Positions 10,031-19,498 are shown, counted from the first letter of the stretch. The stretch: 64,000 nt of DNA from Anaerolineae bacterium (GCA_030432295.1 JAUIHI010000004.1:233540-297539); one strand, 5' to 3'. Numbers and translations are program-made. The notes: generated by a model from the letters alone, not told the origin.

Positions 10031-13000
10031 ATGAACCGCTATGTTCCCATAGCCACATTATTCGCAGCCCTGCTATTGGGTATTCTGGCATTCGCGCTGA
10101 ATACCGCCCAGTCCCATGCCACAGGCATTGACACAGGCAGCAACCAACCCAGCCTGGATATGTCCACCAATTCAGAGGTTGCTCCCACATCTGTCCTCAG
10201 TACTTCCCAGCAGGTCTATGTCTTCAGTAGCGGTAACACCACCACAGACCAGCGCATCCTGGAAGTACTTAGCTCGGGAGGATTCAGCCCAACGCTTGGG
10301 ATACAACCCGGCGAATTTACAGGCTCACAGGTCGACTTGACTCTGTTTGCCGCGGTTGTGCTGCAACACAGCCACAACTGGCCCAATAGCATCTTACCCG
10401 TGGCGGGCGAAAACAGTCTGGTGGAGTACGTGCAAAATGGCGGTGGTCTCGTCACTGCCGAGTGGATTATCTGGCGCTATGGCTCCTTAGGCACTTCGAC
10501 TTCGCCGATTTCCGCCATCTTGCCCGCCACATATACATACTGCTGTGGGGGGGCTGATACTACTTATGTTGTTGATACGCCGGACGCAGTCATCAATGCA
10601 GGCTTGCCAAATAGCTTTGATTTGAAATTGACTACTCTCGGCGGTTATGAGACTGGCCTTGATCCCAAACCAGGGGCCACCGCATTCTATAGCAGCACTA
10701 CGACAGGCCACAGCGGGTTGGTTGGCTGGGAAATCGGCACGGGTCGCGTTGCCAGCTTCTCCAACTTGATGACCAGTGTTGAGCTAGCAAGCGCTGACCT
10801 GGCAAGGCTACTTAACAATACTGTGAACTGGGTGGCGGGCCAGTCTTCCCTCCCCAACCGCATCTTCCTCTCCAAAAAGGTGGGGCTGGATGGGAGCTGT
10901 GATCGCTTTCGACTGAATATGACAGCGGGCACGGAAGTAACCTATTGTTACGAAGTGATCAATCGCAGCGCCCTGACCCTTACACAGCACACCCTCACCG
11001 ACGACAAGCTGGGCACACTGATCAACAACGCAGCCTTCACCCTCACTACCGGTGAGAGTTCGCGCTTCACCACGACCGCAGTCATTGACGCAGACACGCT
11101 GAATGTGGCGACCTGGACTGCCCAGGACGCAGCGGGAACTGTGATTTCAGATACGGCCCAGGCCTATGTCTCCATCGCCAAAACGGATTTGATGGTCTAT
11201 AAATCCGTCTACGCTCCCTCGATTGTGGCGGGAGACGAGCTGACCTACTACATTTACTATCGCAACAAGTCCAGTGTGGCCGCCCAGAATGTGGTGATCA
11301 GCGACACCCTGCCGACGGAATTGACCTTTGTCAACTCAGGTGTGCATTGGACAGTTGGTTCCCAATCTGTCGTCACCCAAACCAACGGCAATGTGGCCTT
11401 GTGGACCATATCCAATCTACCGGCCTGGTCCTATGGTCATTTGACCCTCACAGCCCGTGTCGCGGATACAGCAGCCATCGATACAACCATCAGCAATCCG
11501 GTGACGATCCGTTCCAGTACAGATGATGCAAATCCTGCTGACAACAGCTATACCCATACGGCTCAGGTGAAAGCGAGTACACGCGACCTCGCGATTGAGA
11601 AGCGGGTTTACGGTTCCCCACAGCCAGGAAACACCATCAACTACTACATCTACTATCGAAACATCGGCAACCGCACCGTCGATAATATTCTCATCACCGA
11701 CACCCTGCCCAGCGGCCTAACGTATCAATACCACTACGACTACAATCGTGGCACGACTATGCAGACTGTCGGTGACGATCTGGTCTGGTCCCTTGGCTCT
11801 TTGGGGCCGTATCGCACGGGCTATCTCTATCTGACCGTCAACGTGACCGATACGGTAACGGCAGGTACGGTTCTGACCAACGCTGTCCGCATCTCCGGCG
11901 CAGGAACAGACGTAGACCTCGACAACAATTCCGATGTGGTCACAAGCACTGTGATTGTCCCCGGTCGTATAACCGGAACTGTGGCGATGGACGACGGCAC
12001 ACCCCTGCAATGGGCTACCGCCTATGCCTATCAGAATACGCCGCCCTATGCCCGGGGCTGGGCACGGACCGATGCCAGCGGCCAGTACGACATTGGCGGC
12101 CTGCCCGCTGGCAACTACTTCGTCTATTTCTACAGCCAACTGGGCAACGAAGTCTATGACGATGTGACCACCACCGTCAGCGCCACGCTGGTAAGCGTGA
12201 CTTCCGGCCAGATCACACCAGACATCAATGCCCGCTTCGCTCCGCCAGCGCCACCAAAGGCGTCGGTCGACGCTGGCAACAACTACGTATATGTTGACCC
12301 CAGAACCGGTGAATCGCGCATCTGGATCAACCGCAGCAATCCATCGGATCTGACCATCTCCAAGGTGATTACCTGTAGCGGCAATATCACCCCAACCAAT
12401 GTGACACTGGTGTTCGAAACGACCAGCAGTGGAACGTACGAATATCCTATGACGGGCAGCGGAGACACCTACACAGCGACGATTCCTGCCGGTGACCTGA
12501 CCCGCGGCACGATTGCGGTTGATTATGAATGTGACGGCACCGAGGTCCATGAGGTGGTCGGGCACGGCCTGATCGACCCCAGCGGCTTCATCACCGATTC
12601 AGAGACGGGCGACCCCATTGTGGGCGCTACTGTCCAGCTATTCACCATTGATGGCTGGGTGCCAAAGACCGGTCCTGCGGATACTCGACCCAACACCTGT
12701 CACACCGTCGATAGCCGTCCGTCGGTCTGGAACGATATGCCGCCTGCGCCGCTGATCGGTCGCCTGGGCAACCCCCTGGCCGATCCCCAGGAGATCGACC
12801 CGGTCCAGAACCCGCTGCTGACGGACAACACTGGCTACTACGCCTGGGATGTGGCCGCAGGTTGCTGGTACATTGTAGTCACAGCGGACGGCTACGAAAC
12901 CCGGATCAGCCCCGTTGTGGGTGTCCCGCCAGAGGTCACCGATCTGCACCTGACGATGAAGAAGATCGGCTCTGCGGAAGTCTCCTTCGGCAAAGCCAGC

Positions 13001-13354
13001 TACACGGCCAGCGAGAATGGCGGCACTGTGCTGATCGACCTCATCCTCAGTGACATCACCCAATCGGATGTGACTGTGACCATCGCCAGCAGTGATGGTA
13101 CAGCCCAGGCAGGCAGCGACTATACCGCTATCAACAGTACTGTGACCATCCCGGCAGGTCAACCTTCCGCCAGCGTGAGCATTAGCTTGCTCGACGACGA
13201 CACCGTTGAGGGCAACGAAACCCTGACTTTGACACTGAGCAATCCTGTCAACGCCAAACTCGGCGCGATCAGCAGTGCAACGCTGACTATTGCCGATGAT
13301 GACAAAGCGGCTTCGCTTAACTATCCCATCTATCTGCCGACTGTAATCAGGTAA
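10031..13354 (+). CDS. Secreted DUF11 / carboxypeptidase-regulatory / Calx-beta protein
   Basis: ATG 10031 has AAGGAGAATTCG upstream and a signal peptide (MNRYVPIATLFAALLLGILAF); the frame's earlier TTG is ignored. After a ThuA/GATase-like N-terminal domain (QVYVFSSGNTTTDQRILEVL, GGGLVTAEW) come two DUF11 repeats (about 385-645; YYIYYRNKSSVAAQNVVISDTLP and YYIYYRNIGNRTVDNILITDTLP), carboxypeptidase-regulatory-like modules (about 646 and 852) and a Calx-beta domain (about 981-1085; VTVTIASSDGTAQAGSDYTA, DDDTVEGNETLTLTL). It ends IYLPTVIR. The modules point to an extracellular adhesive or structural protein. Its 5' and 3' ends match those of the gene at 6848, although the bodies are unrelated. 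Confidence 0.8.
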   Translation: MNRYVPIATLFAALLLGILAFALNTAQSHATGIDTGSNQPSLDMSTNSEVAPTSVLSTSQQVYVFSSGNTTTDQRILEVLSSGGFSPTLGIQPGEFTGSQVDLTLFAAVVLQHSHNWPNSILPVAGENSLVEYVQNGGGLVTAEWIIWRYGSLGTSTSPISAILPATYTYCCGGADTTYVVDTPDAVINAGLPNSFDLKLTTLGGYETGLDPKPGATAFYSSTTTGHSGLVGWEIGTGRVASFSNLMTSVELASADLARLLNNTVNWVAGQSSLPNRIFLSKKVGLDGSCDRFRLNMTAGTEVTYCYEVINRSALTLTQHTLTDDKLGTLINNAAFTLTTGESSRFTTTAVIDADTLNVATWTAQDAAGTVISDTAQAYVSIAKTDLMVYKSVYAPSIVAGDELTYYIYYRNKSSVAAQNVVISDTLPTELTFVNSGVHWTVGSQSVVTQTNGNVALWTISNLPAWSYGHLTLTARVADTAAIDTTISNPVTIRSSTDDANPADNSYTHTAQVKASTRDLAIEKRVYGSPQPGNTINYYIYYRNIGNRTVDNILITDTLPSGLTYQYHYDYNRGTTMQTVGDDLVWSLGSLGPYRTGYLYLTVNVTDTVTAGTVLTNAVRISGAGTDVDLDNNSDVVTSTVIVPGRITGTVAMDDGTPLQWATAYAYQNTPPYARGWARTDASGQYDIGGLPAGNYFVYFYSQLGNEVYDDVTTTVSATLVSVTSGQITPDINARFAPPAPPKASVDAGNNYVYVDPRTGESRIWINRSNPSDLTISKVITCSGNITPTNVTLVFETTSSGTYEYPMTGSGDTYTATIPAGDLTRGTIAVDYECDGTEVHEVVGHGLIDPSGFITDSETGDPIVGATVQLFTIDGWVPKTGPADTRPNTCHTVDSRPSVWNDMPPAPLIGRLGNPLADPQEIDPVQNPLLTDNTGYYAWDVAAGCWYIVVTADGYETRISPVVGVPPEVTDLHLTMKKIGSAEVSFGKASYTASENGGTVLIDLILSDITQSDVTVTIASSDGTAQAGSDYTAINSTVTIPAGQPSASVSISLLDDDTVEGNETLTLTLSNPVNAKLGAISSATLTIADDDKAASLNYPIYLPTVIR

Positions 13355-13400
13355 ACGGTAGCAGGAAGTTGTGATGAGAAAGATAGAAGGATAGAATAAA

Positions 13401-13440
13401 GAGTAGGGGCGTGATGCATTCACGCCCCTACTCTTTTCCA
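13401..13440 (+). terminator. Rho-independent terminator
   Basis: Perfect 14-bp arms GAGTAGGGGCGTGA (13401-13414) and TCACGCCCCTACTC (13420-13433), 5-nt loop, then TTTTCC. Same hairpin as at 9346. Confidence 0.88.
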
Positions 13441-13475
13441 GTAACCTCGTGCAAGAACCGCAAGGAGACGCCTCC

Positions 13476-14828
13476 GTGCCCATCTACAGCCAGCCCGTCG
13501 TCCATTCCCCGGACCTGCCCACTGCCTGTGAGCGCTTTGTGGCCGATGTGGGCGACTGGGTACGCGATTGCATCCGGCGCTACGCCGACGCGCCGCCCAC
13601 GAATGTCCACGACCAGGCCACCTACACCACCAGCTGGGAACCCTATCTGCTCGCCACGGGCGACCCGGAAGCTCTGGGCTATTTGGCAAAGTTGCGGAAT
13701 GAAATTTGTGTTCACTACACGCAGACCGGCCAGTGGCGGCACGGCTACTGGACTATGCACGAGGCCCATCACGGCACAGAACACTTCGAACTCTTTCTCG
13801 GCTTTTTGCAGCGGGTCTTGCCCGACGACCCGGAGACAACCCGCCAGCTTCAGGACGCGGCCGAACATGTGGGCAACTGGTCGGCGGAGGTGTCGGACTG
13901 GTTTAACTGGGAGCGACGACGCTTCCACTCCCTCTTCTTCGGTGCGGATGGCGTGCGCGCTGAATCGGGGATGGAGATCAATTCGCCAGACCATCTGCGC
14001 CTGGTGAATATCTGCCTACTGGCCGCGGGTGCAGAGCTGCCAGGTTTTCCGAAACCTGGCAGCTCTATAGAACATTACATTGACCTCGCCATTCTCTATG
14101 CAGGGGAGTGGGCAGATGCTATTCTGGCCGAGGAACGCCTGCCATTGGCCCTGACGCCAACGGGCACACTCTACGACTTTGACGGCGCAAACGAGGCGGT
14201 CTACCGCTCCTTTATGGGCGAAGTCTCCGGTCTGGAATCGCCGGTGGACCGGGCCGAGAATTTCCTGGGGTCCGACGCTATCAACACCTTTCTGCGCTTG
14301 TGGAAAGAGAGCGGTCAGATGCGCTTTCGTCAGGCAGCCGAGCGCCTGCTCGATCTCCTCGTCACCCAACTCGACGATCCCGACGCGGGCGCAGCCGCGG
14401 ATGCTGTGCGGGCATACCGGCGCTGGACTGCTGACAGCCGCTACGACGCGGCTGTTTTGAAGGCAGTGGCGACTCTCGAACCCAGCGCTGTTCGTGAGCT
14501 AACCCTGGACACGGACTTCCGCCTGGACCACCGCCCTTCCGGCGTGGGCAAGCGCTCGGACATGCCCCGCTGGCTGGAGGATGGCGCGCCCCGTCGCCAC
14601 AACCCCATCACACTGCTGGTAGCTGCCGAAATACGCCGGGACGAAAAGCTGGCAACCGCGACCGTCGATCTCGCCCGCGCCTATTTTTTGTTGGCTCGCC
14701 GAGCCTTTCCAGATGGCCGGGAGCACGGCTGTGCAGCCCGCACAGTCAGCGCTATCGCCCGGGGCCACGGGCGGGAAAACCACGCGGGGATGACGACGGC
14801 AGTCCTGGCACCGGCCCTGAGATGGTGA
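13476..14828 (+). CDS. Unrecognised 450-residue protein, probably alpha-helical toroid, at head of carbohydrate cluster
   Basis: GTG 13476 is chosen because AAGGAG lies 9 bp upstream. The sequence is helical with conserved-looking aromatic/His segments (TSWEPYLLATGDPEALGYL, HGYWTMHEAHHGTEHFELF, YDFDGANEAVYRS, SDMPRWLEDGAPRRHNPIT) that resemble the spacing of (alpha/alpha)6-toroid polysaccharide lyases or hydrolases. I cannot name a family. No signal peptide is seen. An insertion at 14034-14065 encodes GAELPGFPKPGSS from a dispersed palindromic repeat shared with pbpC. It is followed 69 bp later by an enolase-superfamily gene and a sulfatase, so a role in processing a sulfated or uronate sugar is inferred. 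Confidence 0.6.
   Translation: MPIYSQPVVHSPDLPTACERFVADVGDWVRDCIRRYADAPPTNVHDQATYTTSWEPYLLATGDPEALGYLAKLRNEICVHYTQTGQWRHGYWTMHEAHHGTEHFELFLGFLQRVLPDDPETTRQLQDAAEHVGNWSAEVSDWFNWERRRFHSLFFGADGVRAESGMEINSPDHLRLVNICLLAAGAELPGFPKPGSSIEHYIDLAILYAGEWADAILAEERLPLALTPTGTLYDFDGANEAVYRSFMGEVSGLESPVDRAENFLGSDAINTFLRLWKESGQMRFRQAAERLLDLLVTQLDDPDAGAAADAVRAYRRWTADSRYDAAVLKAVATLEPSAVRELTLDTDFRLDHRPSGVGKRSDMPRWLEDGAPRRHNPITLLVAAEIRRDEKLATATVDLARAYFLLARRAFPDGREHGCAARTVSAIARGHGRENHAGMTTAVLAPALRW
14034..14065. repeat. Family F palindrome inside a CDS
   Basis: Arms GAGCTGCCAGGTTT and GAAACCTGGCAGCTC around a short loop. The core is shared with 60547-60584 in pbpC. Confidence 0.75.
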
Positions 14829-14897
14829 GAGGCTAGACCTCTCCCCTCATCCCACTCCTTACATATAATCGACCCCCAAAACGAAGCCAAAAGAGCA

Positions 14898-16358
14898 ATG
14901 AAAATTCTCTCCACCGACCTTCACATCCTCACTCTCCACAACCGGCTGCCCTTCCGCTATGGCATCGCCACAATGACAGCCGTGCCCCATCTCTTTGTGC
15001 GCGTCCTGCTGGAGGTGGACGGGCAGGAGCGTTGGGGTATCGCAGCCGACAGCCTGGCCCCCAAGTGGTTCACCAAAAATCCGGACAGTTCCTTCCGGGA
15101 CGAAATCGACGATATGCTGGCGGTGATCCGCGCTGCTTGTGACTACGCGCAAAACGCAGGTGAGCAGCCAACCGTCTTCGACCTCTGGCAGCGGGTCTAT
15201 CAGCAGCAGAAAGCCTGGGCCGCGGCCACCCCCCACCCGCCACTACTCTGGGGACTCGGACCCGCGCTGGTGGAACGGGCGCTGATCGACGCCTTTTGCA
15301 AAGCCACAGGCCAACCCTTCGCCGAAGCCCTAAGCGCCAACCGGCTGGGCATCCGTCTGGACGCCATCCACCCGGAACTGGCCGGGCTTGCCCCTGCGGA
15401 CCTGCTGCCAGAGAAGCCATTGGAACGGGTGAGCGTCCGCCACACCATCGGCCTGATCGATCCCCTGACCGACGACGAAATCGCCCCAGCAGATCGACAG
15501 ACCGATGGATTGCCCCACTCCCTGGCTGCCAACATCGACACCTACGGCCTGACCCACTTCAAACTCAAAATCGGCGGGGATGTGGCCGCAGACCGGGCGC
15601 GATTGGCCCGCATTGCCCGGCTGTTGGACGAGCGGGGGATCGACTACCGCTTCACCCTCGACGGCAACGAGCAGTACCGCTCCGTGGCCGACTTCCGCAG
15701 CCTGTGGGAAGGACTCACAGCCGACCCGGCCCTTGCCTCCTTTCTGCAACGGCTGATCTTTGTGGAGCAGCCCCTGCATCGGGACGTGGCCCTGAGCGAA
15801 GATACCGCCGCTGCCCTGCTGGCCTGGGACGAACGCCCCCCGCTGATCATCGACGAGTCCGACGCTACGCTGGACAGCGCGCCCATCGCCCTCTCCAGCG
15901 GCTATGTAGGGACCAGCCACAAGAACTGCAAAGGGGTTTTCAAAGGCATCGCCAACGCCTGTCTCATTCGCCACCGGCAGAAAAACGACCCAAACCAGAC
16001 CTACATTCTCAGTTGCGAGGACCTCTCGAACGTCGGCCCAGTGGCCCTGCTGCAAGACCTGGCAGTGGTGGCCAGCCTGGGCATCAGCCACGCCGAGCGC
16101 AACGGCCACCACTACTTCGCAGGACTCTCCCATCTACCCGCAGAGCAGCAGGCGGCTGTACTGTCCGCACACAGCGATCTTTACCGCCAGCACACAACCG
16201 CGGACGGGCGCAGCTTTCCCAGCCTGGCAATCGAAGAGGGCAGCATTTCGGTTGCCAGCGTCGTGGCCGCACCCTTTGGCCTGAACCCACCCTTCGACCC
16301 GACGATCTTCCCGGAGGCCAGCGAGTGGTCGTTTGCGTCCCTGGGGCTTGAGGGATAG
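14898..16358 (+). CDS. Enolase-superfamily enzyme (mandelate racemase/muconate lactonizing type)
   Basis: The C-terminal barrel shows the superfamily signature in order: FKLKIGGD strand with lysine, FTLDGNEQY (metal-binding Asp), IFVEQPL (metal-binding Glu) and PLIIDESD (third acidic ligand), then a C-terminal HAERNGHHY segment. These enzymes abstract a proton alpha to a carboxylate, commonly as sugar-acid dehydratases or racemases. The product has 486 residues, longer than the roughly 370-400 typical of the group because of extra N-terminal sequence. Substrate cannot be read from sequence. Its place between the toroid-like protein and the sulfatase suggests an acid-sugar substrate. Confidence 0.8.
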   Translation: MKILSTDLHILTLHNRLPFRYGIATMTAVPHLFVRVLLEVDGQERWGIAADSLAPKWFTKNPDSSFRDEIDDMLAVIRAACDYAQNAGEQPTVFDLWQRVYQQQKAWAAATPHPPLLWGLGPALVERALIDAFCKATGQPFAEALSANRLGIRLDAIHPELAGLAPADLLPEKPLERVSVRHTIGLIDPLTDDEIAPADRQTDGLPHSLAANIDTYGLTHFKLKIGGDVAADRARLARIARLLDERGIDYRFTLDGNEQYRSVADFRSLWEGLTADPALASFLQRLIFVEQPLHRDVALSEDTAAALLAWDERPPLIIDESDATLDSAPIALSSGYVGTSHKNCKGVFKGIANACLIRHRQKNDPNQTYILSCEDLSNVGPVALLQDLAVVASLGISHAERNGHHYFAGLSHLPAEQQAAVLSAHSDLYRQHTTADGRSFPSLAIEEGSISVASVVAAPFGLNPPFDPTIFPEASEWSFASLGLEG

Positions 16359-16399
16359 GATAAGGCTGATTTTGGGTTTCTTTTGAGAAGACAGGCCAG

Positions 16400-16518
16400 T
16401 AGTGTCGTGTCATGGCAGATCTGATAGAAACCCGAGGAGCGAGCACGCCCTCGTGCGGCCCGGACCGGCACGAGGGCCTTGACCCTTCATCCATTATTTA
16501 ATGCTTGACACGACAGTA
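16400..16518. mobile_element. MITE-like element with TA flanks
   Basis: A 119-bp block starts TA-GTGTCGTGTCA (16400-16412) and ends TGACACGACAG-TA (16506-16518). The 11-bp terminal inverted repeats differ only at the outermost base, and TA dinucleotides flank both ends as in IS630/Tc1-type insertions. An internal hairpin with perfect 10-bp arms GCCCTCGTGC/GCACGAGGGC occupies about 16448-16478. There is no coding capacity. It ends 20 bp before the sulfatase start. Confidence 0.6.
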
Positions 16519-16538
16519 GGCAGACGAGGCAGAAGCCG

Positions 16539-18056
16539 ATGAGCACAGCAAAACCAAACATCATTTACATCCTGGCCGATGATATGGGCTACGGGGATGT
16601 CAGTTGCCTGAACGAGAACTCCAAAATTCGTACAACCCACCTGGATCGCCTGGCCGCAGAGGGCATGAAATTTCGGGACGCCCATTCCTCCTCTGCCGTC
16701 TGCACGCCCTCCCGCTACAGCATTTTGACCGGCCGCTACAACTGGCGTTCCACCCTGAAACAGGGGGTCAAATGGGGCTACTCCCGCCCGCTGATCGAGG
16801 AAGGACGCACAACCGCGGCCTCGTTCCTCAAACAGCACGGCTATCGGACGGCCTGCCTGGGCAAGTGGCATTTGGGCTGGGATTGGGGCACCCAGCCAGA
16901 CGCACCAGAAACAGCGGAAGCGCTCCTGGACACCCCGGAATTTGAAGGCGAGCATATCGATCTCAGCCAACCCATCCAGAACGGCCCCACCGCGGTTGGC
17001 TTCGACACCTTCTTTGGCATCAGTGCCTCCCTGGATATGCCCCCCTACGTTTACATTGAAAACGACCGGGTCACCGCCCAGCCCGACCGAATTGTGCCGG
17101 AAAGCGGCGGCAAAGAGATGTGGCGGGCCGGCCCCATTGGACCCGACTTCGAGCATCGGGAAGTGCTGCCCCTGCTGACCCGCAAGGCGGTTGCCTACAT
17201 CGACGAACAGGCCAATGCAGATGCTCCCTTCTATCTCTACTTTCCGCTGCCAGCACCCCACACGCCCATCCTGCCGACCGCAGAATTTGTGGGCAAATCG
17301 GGCACAAACAGCTACGGCGATTTCTGTTTGCAGGTGGACGATCTGGTCGGCCAGCTAATGACAGCCCTGGATCGCAACGACATCGCAGACAACACAATCC
17401 TCATTTTCACCAGCGACAACGGCTGCTCCAACCGGGTCGATTTTGCCGAGTTGGCTACCTTTGGGCACAATCCCAGCTACGTTTTCCGGGGCCACAAGGC
17501 CGACATCTACGAGGGCGGCCACCGCATTCCGCTGATCGTCCGCTGGCCTGACGCGATCAAACCCGGCTCCGTCTGTGACGAAACCGTATGTCTGGTCGAC
17601 TTCCTGGCCACCTGCGCCGACATTCTGCACGACACGTTGCCGGACAATGCAGCCGAGGACAGCGTCAGTAATCTGCCCCTGTGGAAAGGCGAATCGCTGG
17701 ATACCTCCTTGCGGGAAGCCACCGTCCACTCCTCCATCGATGGCTCGCTCTCCATCCGCAAAGGGCGTTGGAAGCTGGAGATGTGTCCCGGCTCTGGCGG
17801 CTGGAGCTTTCCCCGACCCGGCCCGGAATGTGAAGGCTTACCGCCTATCCAGCTTTACGATCTGGCAGCCGACATCGGCGAGCGCGCCAACATCTCCTGG
17901 GATCAGCCTGCGGTCGTCGAAGAGTTGACCGAACTGCTGACCCGCTATATTCGCAATGGCCGCAGTACCCCAGGCACGGCTCAACAGAATGCCGACGATA
18001 TTATCTGGCCTCAACTTTGGTGGATCGCTGACAAATCAAGAGAGGCAAAATCTTGA
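16539..18056 (+). CDS. Type I sulfatase (arylsulfatase family)
   Basis: The N-terminus NIIYILADDMGYGD supplies the metal-binding Asp pair. The signature C55-T-P-S-R59 in AVCTPSRYSILTGRYNW is the formylglycine-forming motif, and HLG and the later FTSDNGC segment are typical of the alkaline phosphatase fold. It hydrolyses sulfate esters, probably from a carbohydrate given its neighbours; the anaerobic or oxygen-dependent maturase is not in the window. Length 505 fits the family. No signal peptide is apparent, so the substrate may be desulfated in the cytoplasm. Its stop overlaps the next gene by 4 bp. Confidence 0.9.
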   Translation: MSTAKPNIIYILADDMGYGDVSCLNENSKIRTTHLDRLAAEGMKFRDAHSSSAVCTPSRYSILTGRYNWRSTLKQGVKWGYSRPLIEEGRTTAASFLKQHGYRTACLGKWHLGWDWGTQPDAPETAEALLDTPEFEGEHIDLSQPIQNGPTAVGFDTFFGISASLDMPPYVYIENDRVTAQPDRIVPESGGKEMWRAGPIGPDFEHREVLPLLTRKAVAYIDEQANADAPFYLYFPLPAPHTPILPTAEFVGKSGTNSYGDFCLQVDDLVGQLMTALDRNDIADNTILIFTSDNGCSNRVDFAELATFGHNPSYVFRGHKADIYEGGHRIPLIVRWPDAIKPGSVCDETVCLVDFLATCADILHDTLPDNAAEDSVSNLPLWKGESLDTSLREATVHSSIDGSLSIRKGRWKLEMCPGSGGWSFPRPGPECEGLPPIQLYDLAADIGERANISWDQPAVVEELTELLTRYIRNGRSTPGTAQQNADDIIWPQLWWIADKSREAKS

Positions 18057-19444
18057 GCAGCCTTCGCAAACCCACCACCCGCGCCGGCGTCATCGGAACC
18101 GGCCACTTTGCCACGGCAGTTGTCACCCAAAGCGAATCGATGACCGATTTGCAGGTGGCTGCTGTGGCCGACCTGAATCCGGAAGCTGCCCGCCGGGCCT
18201 TTCGCCTGGCCGGTGTGCCCGACGACGCCATCGCCTTCTGCGAAAACCGGGCCGAAGCGCTGGCTGCACTGGAAAGGGGCCAGCGGGCGATTGTCGAGGA
18301 CGCGCTGCTGCTGATGGACCTGCCTGTGGATGTGATTGTGGAATCCACCGGCGTGACGGAAGCGGGCGCGCGCCACGCCCAGGCCGCCATTGCCGCGGGC
18401 AAGCACGTGGCGATGGTCAGCAAGGAAACGGACAGCGTCGTCGGGCCGATGCTGGCCCATCTGGCCCGACAGGCCGGGGTGAGCTATACGCCGGTGGACG
18501 GGGACCAGCACGGCCTGCTCATCGAACTGGTGCGCTGGTGCCGGATGCTGGGGCTGGAGGTGCTGGCCGCGGGCAAAGCCAGGGACGGCGAATATTTCTA
18601 CGACCGCACAGCCCTGGAGGTGCGGGGCGGCGAGTACGTGCTGCGCCTGCGCAGCCGGGACAGCCGCTGGCTCGCGCCCCTGCGTCCACTCAATCTGGCC
18701 GGGCAGTTGCAGGAGCGGATGGACTTTCTGGCCCCTCTGCCCGGCGTGGGCGGCTGGGACCTGACCGAACTGGTCATCGCGGCCAACGCCCTCGGCCTGC
18801 GCCCGGACGATCCATTCGACGGAACCGGCGGCGGACAACTCCACGGCCCCGCACTCTACACCACCGAAATCCCCGGCGTCTTCTGCCCCAGGGAAATGGG
18901 CGGCATTCTGGAAAACCGGGGCGTCATCGAAGTCCTCACCTCCCTGCGCATCCCGGAAGCCGCGGGGCTGGGCGGCGGCGTCTTCGCTGTTGTCCACGCC
19001 GACACCGACTATTCCCGGCAGATTCTCGCCACCAAAGGCTGTCTCGCCAATGCCAGCGGCGACGCGGCTCTCATCTACCGCCCCTATCACCTCTGCGGGG
19101 TGGAGACACCTGCCACACTCCTGGCCGCGGCCCAATCCGGCCATTCCACCTATGATGAAAGCTACCGTCAGAAGTGGGATGTGGTGATGGTGGCTCGTCG
19201 GGACCTGGCCGCAGGGGAGACGCTGGGCACGGATCACAGCCCGGATGTGGAGGCGCTGATCGCCCCGGTCCAGTCCATCCACGACGACGGGGCCTGGCTG
19301 CCGATTCATCTGGGCAGCGGCCTGCAACTGCGGCGGGATGTGCCAGCAGGCACGCCGATCCCAGTGGGCGCGGTGGAACGACCCGCTGGTTCGGTCCTCT
19401 GGACGTTGCGCCAAGAACAGGAAAAAATATTGGGCATTGGATAG
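18053..19444 (+). CDS. NAD(P)-dependent oxidoreductase, homoserine dehydrogenase-like, with C-terminal SAF domain
   Basis: Rossmann start RAGVIGTGHFATAVV, followed by VVAD and VDVIVESTGV strands, then a long catalytic half and a C-terminal SAF segment (VARRDLAAGETL ... LRRDVPAGTPIPVGAV). TTG 18053 overlaps the sulfatase stop (TTGA), so translation is probably coupled. Related proteins act in sugar-acid metabolism, but the reaction here is unknown. The last residues (ILGIG) are encoded by the left arm of a dispersed repeat (19428-19443), so the native C-terminus may have been replaced. Confidence 0.7.
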   Translation: MSSLRKPTTRAGVIGTGHFATAVVTQSESMTDLQVAAVADLNPEAARRAFRLAGVPDDAIAFCENRAEALAALERGQRAIVEDALLLMDLPVDVIVESTGVTEAGARHAQAAIAAGKHVAMVSKETDSVVGPMLAHLARQAGVSYTPVDGDQHGLLIELVRWCRMLGLEVLAAGKARDGEYFYDRTALEVRGGEYVLRLRSRDSRWLAPLRPLNLAGQLQERMDFLAPLPGVGGWDLTELVIAANALGLRPDDPFDGTGGGQLHGPALYTTEIPGVFCPREMGGILENRGVIEVLTSLRIPEAAGLGGGVFAVVHADTDYSRQILATKGCLANASGDAALIYRPYHLCGVETPATLLAAAQSGHSTYDESYRQKWDVVMVARRDLAAGETLGTDHSPDVEALIAPVQSIHDDGAWLPIHLGSGLQLRRDVPAGTPIPVGAVERPAGSVLWTLRQEQEKILGIG

Positions 19445-19498
19445 TTGACGGTGGCACGGCGTGTGCCACACTACAAAATATCCAATACCCAATATCTG
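19428..19498. repeat. Family D palindrome (TATTGGGTATTGG type)
   Basis: Left arm ATATTGGGCATTGGATAG overlaps the end of the SAF-domain gene; right arm AATATCCAATACCCAATAT lies at about 19476-19494. The loop holds a second perfect palindrome, GTGGCAC/GTGCCAC. Other copies: near 21775 (partial), 38248, 58214 and 58853. Confidence 0.8.

Noticed and set aside
18011..19492. 493-codon minus-strand frame
   Set aside because: Antisense to the SAF-domain oxidoreductase, which has clear Rossmann and SAF motifs and an overlapping start with the sulfatase.
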